From positions 1-33,972 of the forward strand of contig JBCDGG010000043.1 of NCBI GenBank assembly GCA_038757905.1: a stretch of DNA of 33,972 bases. The letters are read 5' to 3'. The stretch's first letter is position 1. The number at the start of each line of letters is the position of its first letter. Under the pieces are notes generated by a model. The model was not told where the DNA came from, ran no database searches, and was given only the letters and a program-made list of their open reading frames with translations. Source of the DNA: HLUCCA09 sp038757905 (GTDB taxonomy: Bacteria; Pseudomonadota; Alphaproteobacteria; Rhodobacterales; Rhodobacteraceae). The position numbers and the translations under genes were made by a program. Of the stretch, positions 17,118 to 26,130 are shown piece by piece.

Positions 17118-17364
17118 GGCACCGATCTCCAACTCATGACCATATCCCCGACGCGAAAATGCCATGATTGGTTGGGGTTAAGTCAAGAAGATGGCGGGAT
17201 CGGACCCGCACCGGAAACGGTGCCCGGCCAACCCTATCATTGTGTCGGATCGCGCGCCGGTCGCACACGGGGTTCCCCCCGCCGCGCGCCTCGGGTAATC
17301 CCCCGCGCGACGCGATGCCCCTTGTTGCCGCGCGCGCATGGAGCACCAACGGAGCTGAAGACCC
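17118..17364. other. Divergent intergenic region upstream of pheT
   Basis: This 247 bp region has no convincing gene. It must hold the promoters for pheT (plus) and the 88-residue membrane protein (minus). On the minus strand TTGACTTAACC is a good -35-like sequence. On the plus strand a -10-like TATCAT lies near 17235, but without a matching -35. GGAG precedes the pheT ATG. I saw no T-box or attenuator-like hairpin plus T-run that would point to amino-acid-controlled attenuation. Confidence 0.4.
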
Positions 17365-19761
17365 ATGAAGTTCACCTTGAGCTGGTTGAAAGACCATCTG
17401 GAGACGCAAGCGACGCTCGACGAGATCCTCGAGACGCTCACCGATCTCGGACTGGAAGTGGAAGGGGTGACAAACCCGGCCGCCCGGCTCGCGGCGTTCA
17501 CGCTCGGCTACGTGAAGGCGGCCGGGCAGCATCCCGACGCCGACCGCCTGCGCGTGTGCCAGGTCGCCACGGACGAGGGCGACAAGCAGATTATCTGCGG
17601 TGCCCCGAACGCCCGCGCGGGCATCACCGTGGTGGTCGCCAAGCCGGGGATGTACGTCCCCGGCATCGACACGACCATCGGCGTCGGAAAGATCCGGGGC
17701 GTGGAAAGCTACGGCATGATGGCGTCGGAACGCGAGCTGGAACTGTCGGACGAACATGACGGCATCATCGAACTGCCGTCGGGCGAGGTGGGGCAGAGGT
17801 TCATCGACTGGCTGGCCGAGCACGATCCCGCCAAGGTCGACCCGGTGATCGAGATCGCGATCACGCCGAACCGTGCCGATGCTCTTGGGGTGCGCGGCAT
17901 TGCTCGGGATCTCGCGGCGCGCGGCCTCGGCACGATGAAGCCACGGGATGCCGATTCGGTTCCGGGCACGTTCCCCTGTCCGATCGGTGTGACGATCGAC
18001 GAAGACACGCTGGACCAGGCGCCCGTCTTCTACGGCCGGGTGATCCGCGGTGTCACGAACGGGCCATCGCCGCAATGGCTGCAGGATGCCCTGCGCGCCA
18101 TCGGTCTGCGGCCGATTTCGGCGCTCGTGGATGTGACCAACTTCTTCACCTTCGACCGCAACCGCCCGCTGCACGTCTTCGATGCGGATAAGGTGCAGGG
18201 CGATCTGCGGCTTTACCGGGCCGAGGGCGGCGAAACGATCGTCGGCCTCGACGAGAAGCCCTACACCTTCGATGCCGGAATGACGGTGATCGCCGATGCC
18301 AACGGGCCGGAGAGTATCGCCGGGGTGATGGGCGGGCTCGACACGGGCTGTACCGAGGACACCGGGAACGTCTTTCTCGAGGCGGCGTATTTCGATCCGG
18401 TGCGCACCGCGCACACGGGCCGCGCGCTCAAGATCAACTCCGACGCGCGGTATCGGTTCGAGCGCGGTGTCGATCCGGAGTGGACGCCGGTCGGCCTGGA
18501 ACATGCTACGCGGATGATCCTGGATCTGTGCGGTGGCGACGCGTCGGAGGTGGTGGTGGCCGGGGCGATCCCCGATCATGCGCGCGCCTACCGGTTCGAC
18601 CCGGGACGGGTCGAGCGGCTCGTCGGCATGGCGATCCCGGAGGCGGAGCAACGCGCGTCGCTCGAAGCGCTCGGCTTCCGTCTGGAGGGCGAGCTGGCAC
18701 ATGTGCCGTCCTGGCGGCCCGATGTGCAGGGCGAGGCGGATATCGTCGAGGAGGTCGCGCGCATCGCATCTCTCACGAAGCTGGAAGGCGTGCCGATGCG
18801 CCGGCCGCAGCCCGGTGTGCCCAAGCCGGTGCTAACGCGTATGCAGCAGCGCGAGGCCGCGGCCCGGCGGGCCTGTGCCGGGCTCGGCATGAACGAGTGC
18901 GTGACCTATTCGTTCATCGACCAGGCGGCGGCGGCCCTGTTCGACGGGGGCACCGATGCCACACGGCTGGAGAACCCGATCTCATCGGAGATGAGCCATA
19001 TGCGCCCGGCCCTGCTGCCGGGGCTGCTGCAGGCGGTTGCGCGCAATCAGGCGCGGGGCTTCGGCGATCTCTCGTTGTTCGAGGTGGGCGCGGCGTTCCA
19101 TGGCGGCGAGCCGGAGGAGCAGCACATCCTCGTGACCGGGCTCCGCGTGGGCCACACCGGGCCGAAGGACGTGCACGGCGCCCGCCGGGCTGTCGACCTT
19201 TACGACGCGAAAGCCGATGCCGACGCCGTGCTCGCGGCCATTGGGGCACCGCCCAAGGCGCAGGTGCGTCGCGGTGCGCGCGAATGGTGGCATCCGGGGC
19301 GGCACGGCATGATCTCTCTCGGTCCGAAGACGCTGCTCGGCATCTATGGCGAGGTGCATCCGCGCGTCCTCGCGGCGCTCGACGTCAAGGGACCGGCCGT
19401 CGGCTTCACGATCTGGCTCGATGCCGTGCCGTTCCCCAAGGCCAAGGGCCCGTCGCGCGGGGCGCTCGACATCGCCGACCTGCAGGCGGTGGAACGCGAC
19501 TTTGCCTTTGTGCTCGACGCGGACGTGGCCGCGCTGGATGTCGTCAACGCCGCGCAAGGGGCCGATAAGGCCCTCATCGACGAGGTGCGTGTGTTCGACG
19601 AGTTCGTCGGGGGCGCGGTGGGCGAGGGCAAGAAGAGCCTCGCGATCACCGTTCGGCTGCAGCCCCGGGACAAGACCCTCACCGACGAGGAGATCGACAA
19701 GGTCGGGCAGGCCGTCGTCGCCAAGGTCGGCAAGGCGACCGGCGGGGTTCTGCGCGCCTAA
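17365..19761 (+). CDS. pheT: Phenylalanine--tRNA ligase beta subunit
   Basis: This 798-residue beta subunit of the cytoplasmic (alpha-beta)2 PheRS is of normal full bacterial length. Domains in order: N-terminal MKFTLSWLKDHL, EMAP/tRNA-binding OB fold (about 39-150, ICGAPNARAGITVVVAKPG region), the B3/B4 editing domain (about 210-385, with LVDVTNFFTFD), the B5 domain (about 400-475), the catalytic-like core (about 490-690), and the C-terminal ferredoxin-fold anticodon-binding domain (about 705-797, ending VAKVGKATGGVLRA). The catalytic alpha subunit gene pheS is not adjacent. The upstream neighbour is divergent, so pheT has its own transcript. GGAGC precedes the ATG. No intrinsic terminator follows. 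Confidence 0.98.
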   Translation: MKFTLSWLKDHLETQATLDEILETLTDLGLEVEGVTNPAARLAAFTLGYVKAAGQHPDADRLRVCQVATDEGDKQIICGAPNARAGITVVVAKPGMYVPGIDTTIGVGKIRGVESYGMMASERELELSDEHDGIIELPSGEVGQRFIDWLAEHDPAKVDPVIEIAITPNRADALGVRGIARDLAARGLGTMKPRDADSVPGTFPCPIGVTIDEDTLDQAPVFYGRVIRGVTNGPSPQWLQDALRAIGLRPISALVDVTNFFTFDRNRPLHVFDADKVQGDLRLYRAEGGETIVGLDEKPYTFDAGMTVIADANGPESIAGVMGGLDTGCTEDTGNVFLEAAYFDPVRTAHTGRALKINSDARYRFERGVDPEWTPVGLEHATRMILDLCGGDASEVVVAGAIPDHARAYRFDPGRVERLVGMAIPEAEQRASLEALGFRLEGELAHVPSWRPDVQGEADIVEEVARIASLTKLEGVPMRRPQPGVPKPVLTRMQQREAAARRACAGLGMNECVTYSFIDQAAAALFDGGTDATRLENPISSEMSHMRPALLPGLLQAVARNQARGFGDLSLFEVGAAFHGGEPEEQHILVTGLRVGHTGPKDVHGARRAVDLYDAKADADAVLAAIGAPPKAQVRRGAREWWHPGRHGMISLGPKTLLGIYGEVHPRVLAALDVKGPAVGFTIWLDAVPFPKAKGPSRGALDIADLQAVERDFAFVLDADVAALDVVNAAQGADKALIDEVRVFDEFVGGAVGEGKKSLAITVRLQPRDKTLTDEEIDKVGQAVVAKVGKATGGVLRA

Positions 19762-19855
19762 GTCCGCGTGGGCTTTCACAATTCCGTAACCGGCGGTAGG
19801 GTGCTCGTGCTCAATCGCTTTTCTGCTCTGCAATCCACCTGAGAAAGGACCCGAC

Positions 19856-20356
19856 ATGGATCGTCGCCAGCTTCTGAAACTCGCCGCCGCCACCGGCGCT
19901 TTGGGGACGCTCGCCGCTTGCGGCGCCAGCTCCGGACCCGGCGACATCGTCGACATCGCATCGTCCAACCCGAACTTCTCGACGCTTGTTGCGGCCCTGA
20001 GCGCGGCCGATCTCGTCGGGACGCTGCAGGGCCCCGGGCCGTTCACGGTGTTCGCGCCGACGAACGCCGCCTTCGATGCGCTGCCGGCCGGCACGGTCGA
20101 GAACCTGCTGCTGCCGGAAAACAAGGCGGCGCTTCAGGATGTGCTGCTCTACCATGTGGTTCCGGGTGCGGTGACCTCGGATCAGATCATCGGGCGCAGC
20201 TTCTCGGTGGATTCAGCGCAAGGCAGCCCGCTGCGGATCAATGGACAGGTCGGCAAGCTCGGCGGGGTCCGCGTGAACGATGCCAATGTCACGACGCCGG
20301 ATATCATCGCCGACAACGGCGTGATCCACGTGATCGACCGCGTGCTTCTGCCCTGA
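19856..20356 (+). CDS. Fasciclin-domain lipoprotein
   Basis: This 166-residue exported protein has a lipoprotein signal: MDRRQLLKLAAATGALGTLAAC, with lipobox LAAC and the lipidated cysteine at residue 22. The first residues (RRQLLKL) resemble a Tat-like leader but lack a full twin-arginine consensus. One fasciclin (FAS1) domain covers about residues 30-166, with the H1 box GPFTVFAPTNAAFDALP, the YHVV motif, and the H2 box DIIADNGVIHVIDRVLLP. FAS1 proteins mediate adhesion or act as envelope-associated, stress-linked proteins in bacteria. GAAAGGA precedes the ATG. It stands alone after pheT and converges with DUF2798. Confidence 0.94.
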   Translation: MDRRQLLKLAAATGALGTLAACGASSGPGDIVDIASSNPNFSTLVAALSAADLVGTLQGPGPFTVFAPTNAAFDALPAGTVENLLLPENKAALQDVLLYHVVPGAVTSDQIIGRSFSVDSAQGSPLRINGQVGKLGGVRVNDANVTTPDIIADNGVIHVIDRVLLP

Positions 20357-20362
20357 TCGCTA

Positions 20363-20392
20363 GGCTGTGCCCGCCTCAGCGCGGGCGCAGCC
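20363..20392. terminator. Hairpin between convergent fasciclin and DUF2798 genes
   Basis: GGCTGTGCCCGC and GCGGGCGCAGCC pair over 12 bp with one G-U wobble and a 6-nt loop (CTCAGC), starting 6 bp after the fasciclin stop. There is no clear T-run on either strand, so it is a hairpin-only or bidirectional terminator candidate. Confidence 0.55.
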
Positions 20393-20433
20393 CTTCAGGC
20401 CGCTGCCCCGTCGCGCCACCGCGTACGTGAAGC

Positions 20434-20670
20434 TCAGGCCGACGCCTTGTCCCGTGTCAGCCGTGCCACTAGCGCCCGGACACCGGGTGCGGCCAGGATT
20501 ACGGTGGGAAACGCCACCGACCATCCAAACACCCAGTTCTCCATCCACATGGCGAACACACCGTCGATGAGGCCCAGGGCCTTCACCGTCGCCACGCCCG
20601 TCACGATGAACGACATCACGCCCGACAGGATCAGGCTGAAGGCGACGTGAGAAAAGCGTGCTGGGATCAT
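20434..20670 (-). CDS. DUF2798 family small membrane protein
   Basis: This 78-residue integral membrane protein has two hydrophobic helices (about 7-28 and 44-63). The pattern MIPARFSHVAFSLILSGVMS, followed by ENWVFGWSVAFPTVILAAP and RALVARL, matches the DUF2798 family as I know it. The function of that family is unknown. AAGGA lies 8 nt before this ATG, whereas an upstream in-frame start (20739) would prepend an Arg/Cys-rich non-membrane leader and is rejected. It lies between the convergent fasciclin gene and the co-oriented DUF1285 gene, 115 bp from the latter. No regulatory signal was identified. Confidence 0.82.
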   Translation of the reverse strand: MIPARFSHVAFSLILSGVMSFIVTGVATVKALGLIDGVFAMWMENWVFGWSVAFPTVILAAPGVRALVARLTRDKASA

Positions 20671-20785
20671 CTCGGCAGTCCTTGTGAGCGGCGGAAGACA
20701 ACGACGGGGTCGACCGCCGAAGACATCGGCGCATCGCACGCGTCGGGCAACATGCGCCTGCGCGCAGCCGACTCTGCAGAACCGC

Positions 20786-21358
20786 TCAGGTGAGGTGCGC
20801 CGACGGGATCATCGGAAAGAACATGCCGCCCGACCACAGGCCGAACCATCGGGCGCCGTCAACCTCGTGATCCATCCCGGCATCGACGAGACGATAGAAG
20901 GTTTTTCGGTCGATCAGCGCCTCGAGGTTCGCCCGGACGCGCACATAGGGCGCCGGTTCGCCGGTTTCGGGATCGCGCTCCACACGGATGGGGGCGTCGG
21001 GCCCCGCCGTCACGCTGTCGCCGATCTGGGTGACAAAGGTCAGGGACTGGCCCTCCCCCACCCCTTCGATCTCGGCGTCGACGGCAACGAAGGGCGCGTC
21101 CTCGACGCGAATGCCGACCTTCTCGACCGGGGTCACAAGATAGTAATCTGCCCCTTCTTTGCGCAGGATCGACGAGAAAAGCTTCACCAGCCCGGGGCGC
21201 GCGATGGGTGTGCCTTCATAGAACCATCTGCCATCGCGGCGAATTTCCATGTCCAGGTCGCCGCAGAACGGCGGGTTCCACAGATGAACCGGGGGAAGCC
21301 CCTTGCCTTGGGTGGCCTGACGGGCTGCGGCGGCGATGCCTTCGGAGTTGGTTTTCAC
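20786..21358 (-). CDS. DUF1285 family protein, GTG start
   Basis: This 190-residue soluble protein is of the DUF1285 family. The characteristic opening is LWNPPFCGDLDMEIRRDGRWFYEGTPI, followed by RPGLVKLFSSILRKEG and YYLVTPVEK. Biochemical function is unknown. The start is a GTG (KTNSEGIAAAARQ follows) with AGAGG upstream. It is divergent from moxR across only 85 bp. DUF1285 next to moxR is, as far as I know, a recurrent alphaproteobacterial neighbourhood, often with a CCA-adding enzyme, though none is visible here. The 85 bp between must carry promoters for both directions. It has AT-rich TTTTTGCTATTTC but no certain hexamers. Confidence 0.88.
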   Translation of the reverse strand: MKTNSEGIAAAARQATQGKGLPPVHLWNPPFCGDLDMEIRRDGRWFYEGTPIARPGLVKLFSSILRKEGADYYLVTPVEKVGIRVEDAPFVAVDAEIEGVGEGQSLTFVTQIGDSVTAGPDAPIRVERDPETGEPAPYVRVRANLEALIDRKTFYRLVDAGMDHEVDGARWFGLWSGGMFFPMIPSAHLT

Positions 21359-21443
21359 GCTGATTTGCGCCTCTGGGTTTTTGCTATTTCACTCCGATGC
21401 GATACGTTCTGGCAACAACGCAATTGTGCCGGAGCCCCCACCC

Positions 21444-22451
21444 ATGTCCGACCCTGACGCCCTCGTCGCCGAAATCGAAGCGCTTGGCGCGAAGCTCGGA
21501 GAGGCGAAGGCCTCCATCACGAAGCGGTTCATCGGTCAGGAGCGCGTGGTGGATCTGGTGTTGTCGTCGCTTCTGTGCGGCGGGCACGGGCTGCTGATCG
21601 GTCTGCCGGGCCTCGGCAAGACCCGCCTCGTGGACACGCTCGGCACGGTGATGGGGCTGAACACCAACCGCATCCAGTTCACGCCGGATCTGATGCCCGC
21701 CGATATCCTCGGCTCCGAAGTGCTGGAGACGGGCGACGACGGCAAGCGCCACTTCCGCTTCATCGAGGGCCCGATCTTCTGTCAGCTTCTCATGGCCGAC
21801 GAGATCAACCGCGCCTCGCCGCGGACCCAGTCGGCGCTGCTGCAGGCGATGCAGGAAAAGGAAGTGACCATCGCCGGCGACCACAAGCCGCTCGGGGTTC
21901 CGTTTCACGTGCTGGCCACGCAGAACCCGATCGAACAGGAGGGGACGTACCCGCTGCCCGAGGCGCAGCTCGACCGGTTCGTGGTGCAGATCAACGTGCA
22001 ATACCCCGACAGGGCGACCGAGAAGGACATCCTGCTGGCCACCACCGGCGTGACGGAGGAGGAGGCGCATGCGGTCTTCACCCCGGAGGAGCTGATCGCG
22101 GCGCAGACGGTGCTGCGCCGGATGCCGGTCGGCGACAAGATCGTCGATCTGATCCTCGATCTCGTGCGCGCCTGCCGGCCGGAGGAGCCCGGCGCCTCCG
22201 AGGAAGTGGCGCGCAACGTCAGCTGGGGCCCCGGGCCGCGGGCGGCACAGTCGCTGATGCTGACCGTGCGGGCCCAGGCCCTGCTGGACGGCCGGCTCGC
22301 GCCCTCGCCGCAGGACGTGCTCGACATGGCCGAGCCTGTGCTCCTGCACCGGATGGCCCTGACCTTCGCCGCCCGGGCCCGGGGCGAGAGCCTGGGCGAT
22401 ATCATCCACAGGGTGGCCGAGCGGGTCACCCATATCGAGGCGGCCGCGTGA
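21444..22451 (+). CDS. moxR: MoxR-family AAA+ ATPase
   Basis: This 335-residue AAA+ ATPase of the MoxR group acts as a chaperone that inserts metal ions or cofactors into, or remodels, VWA-domain partner proteins. Motifs: Walker A GLPGLGKTR (about 54-62), Walker B LLMADEINRASPRTQSA, sensor 1 ATQNPIEQEGTYPLPEAQLD, and the arginine finger and sensor 2 in the C-terminal lid. The start MSDPDALV is preceded by GGAG about 9 nt away. Longer in-frame starts run into the promoter region. Its stop overlaps the GTG of the DUF58 gene, and three further genes follow without gaps. MoxR is therefore the first gene of a four-gene operon whose products include its likely clients. Confidence 0.96.
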   Translation: MSDPDALVAEIEALGAKLGEAKASITKRFIGQERVVDLVLSSLLCGGHGLLIGLPGLGKTRLVDTLGTVMGLNTNRIQFTPDLMPADILGSEVLETGDDGKRHFRFIEGPIFCQLLMADEINRASPRTQSALLQAMQEKEVTIAGDHKPLGVPFHVLATQNPIEQEGTYPLPEAQLDRFVVQINVQYPDRATEKDILLATTGVTEEEAHAVFTPEELIAAQTVLRRMPVGDKIVDLILDLVRACRPEEPGASEEVARNVSWGPGPRAAQSLMLTVRAQALLDGRLAPSPQDVLDMAEPVLLHRMALTFAARARGESLGDIIHRVAERVTHIEAAA

Positions 22452-23341
22452 GCCAAGCCGGAACCAATCACGCAGGGCCCCAACTGCGCACCCGAGCGGA
22501 GGGGCTGGCGGCGATCCTGCCGCCGCTGCTGGCCGAGGCGGAGCATCTCGCCTCGACGGTGATGCTCGGCTCCCACGGGCGTCGGCGCGCGGGCGTCGGC
22601 GACGAGTTCTGGCAGTACCGCCCGATGACGGTGAGCGACGAAGCGCGGATGATCGACTGGCGCCGCTCGGCCCGGTCGGATTCCCATTTCGTGCGCGAGA
22701 AGGAATGGCAGGCGGCGCAGAGCATCGTGATCTGGGTCGACGGATCGCGCTCCATGGCGTTCACCGGCGATAAGGACCGCCCCAGCAAGGGCGACCGGGC
22801 GCGCCTTCTTGCACTCGCGATGTCGGCCCTGCTGGTGCGGGGCGGCGAGCGTGTGGGCCTGTCCAATCTCGGCCAGCCGCCGCGCGGCGGCCCGGTCCAG
22901 CTCGTCCGCATGGCCGAAGCGCTGACCGGCGATCTCGGCGACGAAGATTACGGCATGCCGCAGACGCCGGGCCTGCCGCAGCATGCCCGCGCTTTGTTTC
23001 TGTCGGATTTCATGGGTGACATGGCCGCCGTGGAGGCCGCGCTCGCCAAGGCGGCCGACCGGGGCGTACGGGGCACGCTGATGCAGATCCTCGATCCCGT
23101 GGAGGAGAGCTTTCCCTTCGACGGGCGCACGATCTTCGAGAGTATGGGCGGCACGGTCCGCCATGAGACGCTGAAAGCGGGCGATCTGAAGGCGCGCTAC
23201 CTGGAGCGTCTCGCCGAGCGGAAGGACAGGCTGGAGCATCTGTCGCGCATGTCGGGCTGGCTCTATACGTGCCATCACACGGGCGAAAGCGCGCAATCCG
23301 CGCTCCTGTGGCTTTATGCGGCGCTGGAGAGGTCGCGCTGA
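22448..23341 (+). CDS. DUF58 domain protein with VWA-like metal site, GTG start
   Basis: This 297-residue protein starts at GTG inside the moxR stop (GTGA). It carries the DUF58 hallmark region RRRAGVGDEFWQYRPM and DWRRSARSDS (about 45-78), and then a von Willebrand A-like fold whose MIDAS motif is intact: WVDGSRSM (Asp98, Ser100, Ser102). Such proteins are typical MoxR clients. No membrane helix is seen, so it is cytoplasmic or peripheral. It is translationally coupled on both sides, and the next ATG shares the final A of its TGA. Details of function are unknown, but the pairing with MoxR is one of the most conserved in bacteria. Confidence 0.93.
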   Translation: MSQAGTNHAGPQLRTRAEGLAAILPPLLAEAEHLASTVMLGSHGRRRAGVGDEFWQYRPMTVSDEARMIDWRRSARSDSHFVREKEWQAAQSIVIWVDGSRSMAFTGDKDRPSKGDRARLLALAMSALLVRGGERVGLSNLGQPPRGGPVQLVRMAEALTGDLGDEDYGMPQTPGLPQHARALFLSDFMGDMAAVEAALAKAADRGVRGTLMQILDPVEESFPFDGRTIFESMGGTVRHETLKAGDLKARYLERLAERKDRLEHLSRMSGWLYTCHHTGESAQSALLWLYAALERSR

Positions 23342-26130
23342 TGTGGACCGTCGGTGCCCTCGGTTTCACCACGCCGCTGCTATTGCTCGGCCTGATCGCG
23401 CTGCCGATCCTCTGGATCATCCTGCGCGCGGTGCCGCCGGCGCCGATCCGGCGCCGGTTCCCCGGGGTGGCCCTGCTGCTCGGCCTGACCGACGACGAAA
23501 CCCAGACAGACAGGACCCCGTGGTGGTTGCTGCTCCTGCGAATGCTGGCGGCCGCGGCAATAATCATCGCTTTCGCGGGTCCGGTGCTGAACCCGCAGAC
23601 GGAGCGCAGCGGGTCCGGCCCGGTTCTGCTGCTGGTCGATGCGACATGGGCCGACGCCCGGGACTGGCCGCGCCGGCTCGACCGGATCGAGGGGCTGCTC
23701 GACGATGCCACCCGCGCCTCCCGCCCGGTGGCGCTGGTGGCCACGACCGACCTGCCCCCGGACGACCTGCCGTTCCAGACGCCGGACGCATGGTCGACCC
23801 GGCTGGCGGGCTTCGCCCCGTCGCCCTGGACGCCGGACCCCGCGCGTCTCACGGAATGGGCCTCCGCCCAGGATGGCGCGTTCGAGACATGGTGGCTGTC
23901 GGACGGGCTGGACAGGGACGGCCGCGGCGATGCGCTGGAGGCGCTGGAATTGCGCGGCGCGGTCACGGTGTTCGAAAGCCCGCGGCCGCTCTATGGCCTG
24001 CGCCCCGCCGCCTTTGTCGATGGGCTTGTCGAGGTGACGGCGCTGCGCGCCCGCGCCGACGGGCCCGGCGCTGCGTCGGTGGTGGCCATGGGCCTCGACC
24101 CGACGGGGACGGAGCGTCAGCTTGCCACCGCGGAGGTGGCGTTCCTCGCCGGTGAACGTGAGGCGATGACAGAGCTGTCCCTGCCCCCCGAACTGCGCAA
24201 CCGCATCACCCGCTTCGAGATTTCCGGCGCGCGGTCGGCCGGGGCCGTCACGCTGACCGACGACAGCCTGCGCCGGCGCGAGGTGGCGCTGATCTCGGGC
24301 CGGGACGACCGCGAGGGCCTCGAGCTACTGTCGCAGACCCACTATCTGGAGCAGGCGCTGGCGCCGACCGCCGATCTGATCGACGGGGCGCTCGCCGACA
24401 TCCTGCTGGCCAACCCGGATGCCATTCTGCTGGCCGACGTGGCGACCGTCTCTCCGTCGGAGGAAGAGGCACTGCTCGAATGGGTCGAAGCGGGCGGCCT
24501 GCTGGTTCGCTTCGCGGGGCCGCGGCTGGCCTCGTCCGATGTCAGCCGCCAGCAACTCGATCCGCTAATGCCGGTGCGGCTGCGCGAAGGCGGGCGGTCT
24601 GTCGGGGGGGCGATGAGCTGGGGCGAGCCCAAGGCGCTGGCCCCGTTCGAGGACAACTCGCCGTTCTTCGGCCTCGACGTTCCCGAGGACGTAACGGTGC
24701 AGGCGCAGGTGATGGCCCAGCCCGACCCCGATCTCGCGGAGCGCGCCATCGCCGCGCTGGCCGACGGGACCCCGCTGGTGACCCGCCGCGGCATCGGCGA
24801 TGGGCAGGTCATCCTCTTCCACGTGACGGCGAATGCCGAATGGTCGACGCTGCCCCTGTCCGGGCTCTTCGTCCAGATGCTCGAACGCCTGGCCATCTCC
24901 ACCCGTCCGGCGGTTCCGGACGCCGACGATCTCGCCGGGACGGTGTGGACGCCGAACGCCGTGCTCGATGCCTTCGGCCGTGTGCAGGACGCGGGGACGC
25001 GCCCCGGCGTCGCGGGCGAACGCCTTGCGGAAGGGCACCTCGGCCCCGACATGTTACCCGGGCTCTATGAAGGTGACGACAGGAGCATTGCCGTGAACGT
25101 TCTTGGCCGAGAGGCAACCCTGGCGCCAACCGTCTGGCCCGGCCGGATCCCGGTGGAGGGGCTGGATGTCGCGCGCGAGACGATCCTGAAAGGGTTCGTG
25201 CTGGCCGCGGCGCTGGTGCTGCTCGCGGCCGATATCCTGGCGTCGCTGTTCCTGTCGGGCCGCCTGCGCGGCGGCCGGGCGGCCGGCGCGGTGTCGCTGA
25301 TCGTCGGCGTCTTGCTGCTTCCGATGGCGCAGCCGGCCCTGGCGCAGGACGCCACGCGCGGCTCGCCGGGCGAGGACCGGCTGGCGCTGGAGGCGACGAC
25401 GGAGGTCGTGCTGGCCCATATCGTGACCGGGGACCCCCGCGTCGACGTCAACGCGCTGGCAGGGCTGCGCGGCCTGTCCGACACGCTCTACCGGCGCACC
25501 TCGATCGAGCCGGAGGCGCCGCTCAGCGTCGATCTGGAGATCGACGAGCTGGCGTTCTTTCCGTTCCTCTACTGGCCGATCTCGGTCGACCAGCCGATCC
25601 CGTCGGACGAGGCCTACGCCAAGCTGAACACCTATCTGCGGACCGGCGGCATGATCCTGTTCGACACCCGCGACGCCGATATCGGCGGGTTCGGGGCGCA
25701 GACGCCGGAGGGCCGCAAGCTGCAACAGCTTGCCCGCCCGCTCGACATTCCGCCGTTGGAGCCGATCCCGTCCGACCATGTGCTGACGCGGACATTCTAC
25801 CTGCTGCAGGATTTTCCGGGGCGCCATGCGTCGCGCGACGTGTGGGTCGAGGCGGCCCCGCCGGACGCGCAGCAGGTGGAGGGGATGCCGTTCCGCGACC
25901 TGAACGACAACGTCACGCCCGTTGTCATCGGCGGCAACGATTGGGCGATCGCCTGGGCGACCGACACGTCCGGTCAGGCGCTCTACCCCGTCGGGCGCGG
26001 CTATGCCGGAGAGCGGCAGCGCGAGATCGCGTTCCGCTTCGGGGTGAACCTGATCATGCATGTCCTGACCGGCAATTATAAGTCCGACCAAGTGCACGTA
26101 CCGGCGCTACTCGAACGATTGGGGCAGTAA
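23341..26130 (+). CDS. BatA-like/DUF4159 large membrane protein
   Basis: This 929-residue protein has two N-terminal membrane helices (about 8-30 and 60-82) in the BatA/aerotolerance-operon pattern. A periplasmic or cytoplasmic VWA-like region follows, whose metal motif is degenerate (LLLVDATWADA, Asp100, Thr102, Ala104 instead of DxSxS). A long middle portion contains ThuA/GATase-like segments (EEALLEWVEAGGLLVRFAGP), then two more helices (about 613-632 and 648-664). The C-terminal DUF4159 domain covers about 680-925, containing ELAFFPFLYWPI and YLRTGGMILFDTRDAD. The start overlaps the DUF58 stop by 1 bp, and its TAA overlaps the next ATG. Role inferred: envelope scaffold working with MoxR and DUF58. 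Confidence 0.9.
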   Translation: MWTVGALGFTTPLLLLGLIALPILWIILRAVPPAPIRRRFPGVALLLGLTDDETQTDRTPWWLLLLRMLAAAAIIIAFAGPVLNPQTERSGSGPVLLLVDATWADARDWPRRLDRIEGLLDDATRASRPVALVATTDLPPDDLPFQTPDAWSTRLAGFAPSPWTPDPARLTEWASAQDGAFETWWLSDGLDRDGRGDALEALELRGAVTVFESPRPLYGLRPAAFVDGLVEVTALRARADGPGAASVVAMGLDPTGTERQLATAEVAFLAGEREAMTELSLPPELRNRITRFEISGARSAGAVTLTDDSLRRREVALISGRDDREGLELLSQTHYLEQALAPTADLIDGALADILLANPDAILLADVATVSPSEEEALLEWVEAGGLLVRFAGPRLASSDVSRQQLDPLMPVRLREGGRSVGGAMSWGEPKALAPFEDNSPFFGLDVPEDVTVQAQVMAQPDPDLAERAIAALADGTPLVTRRGIGDGQVILFHVTANAEWSTLPLSGLFVQMLERLAISTRPAVPDADDLAGTVWTPNAVLDAFGRVQDAGTRPGVAGERLAEGHLGPDMLPGLYEGDDRSIAVNVLGREATLAPTVWPGRIPVEGLDVARETILKGFVLAAALVLLAADILASLFLSGRLRGGRAAGAVSLIVGVLLLPMAQPALAQDATRGSPGEDRLALEATTEVVLAHIVTGDPRVDVNALAGLRGLSDTLYRRTSIEPEAPLSVDLEIDELAFFPFLYWPISVDQPIPSDEAYAKLNTYLRTGGMILFDTRDADIGGFGAQTPEGRKLQQLARPLDIPPLEPIPSDHVLTRTFYLLQDFPGRHASRDVWVEAAPPDAQQVEGMPFRDLNDNVTPVVIGGNDWAIAWATDTSGQALYPVGRGYAGERQREIAFRFGVNLIMHVLTGNYKSDQVHVPALLERLGQ

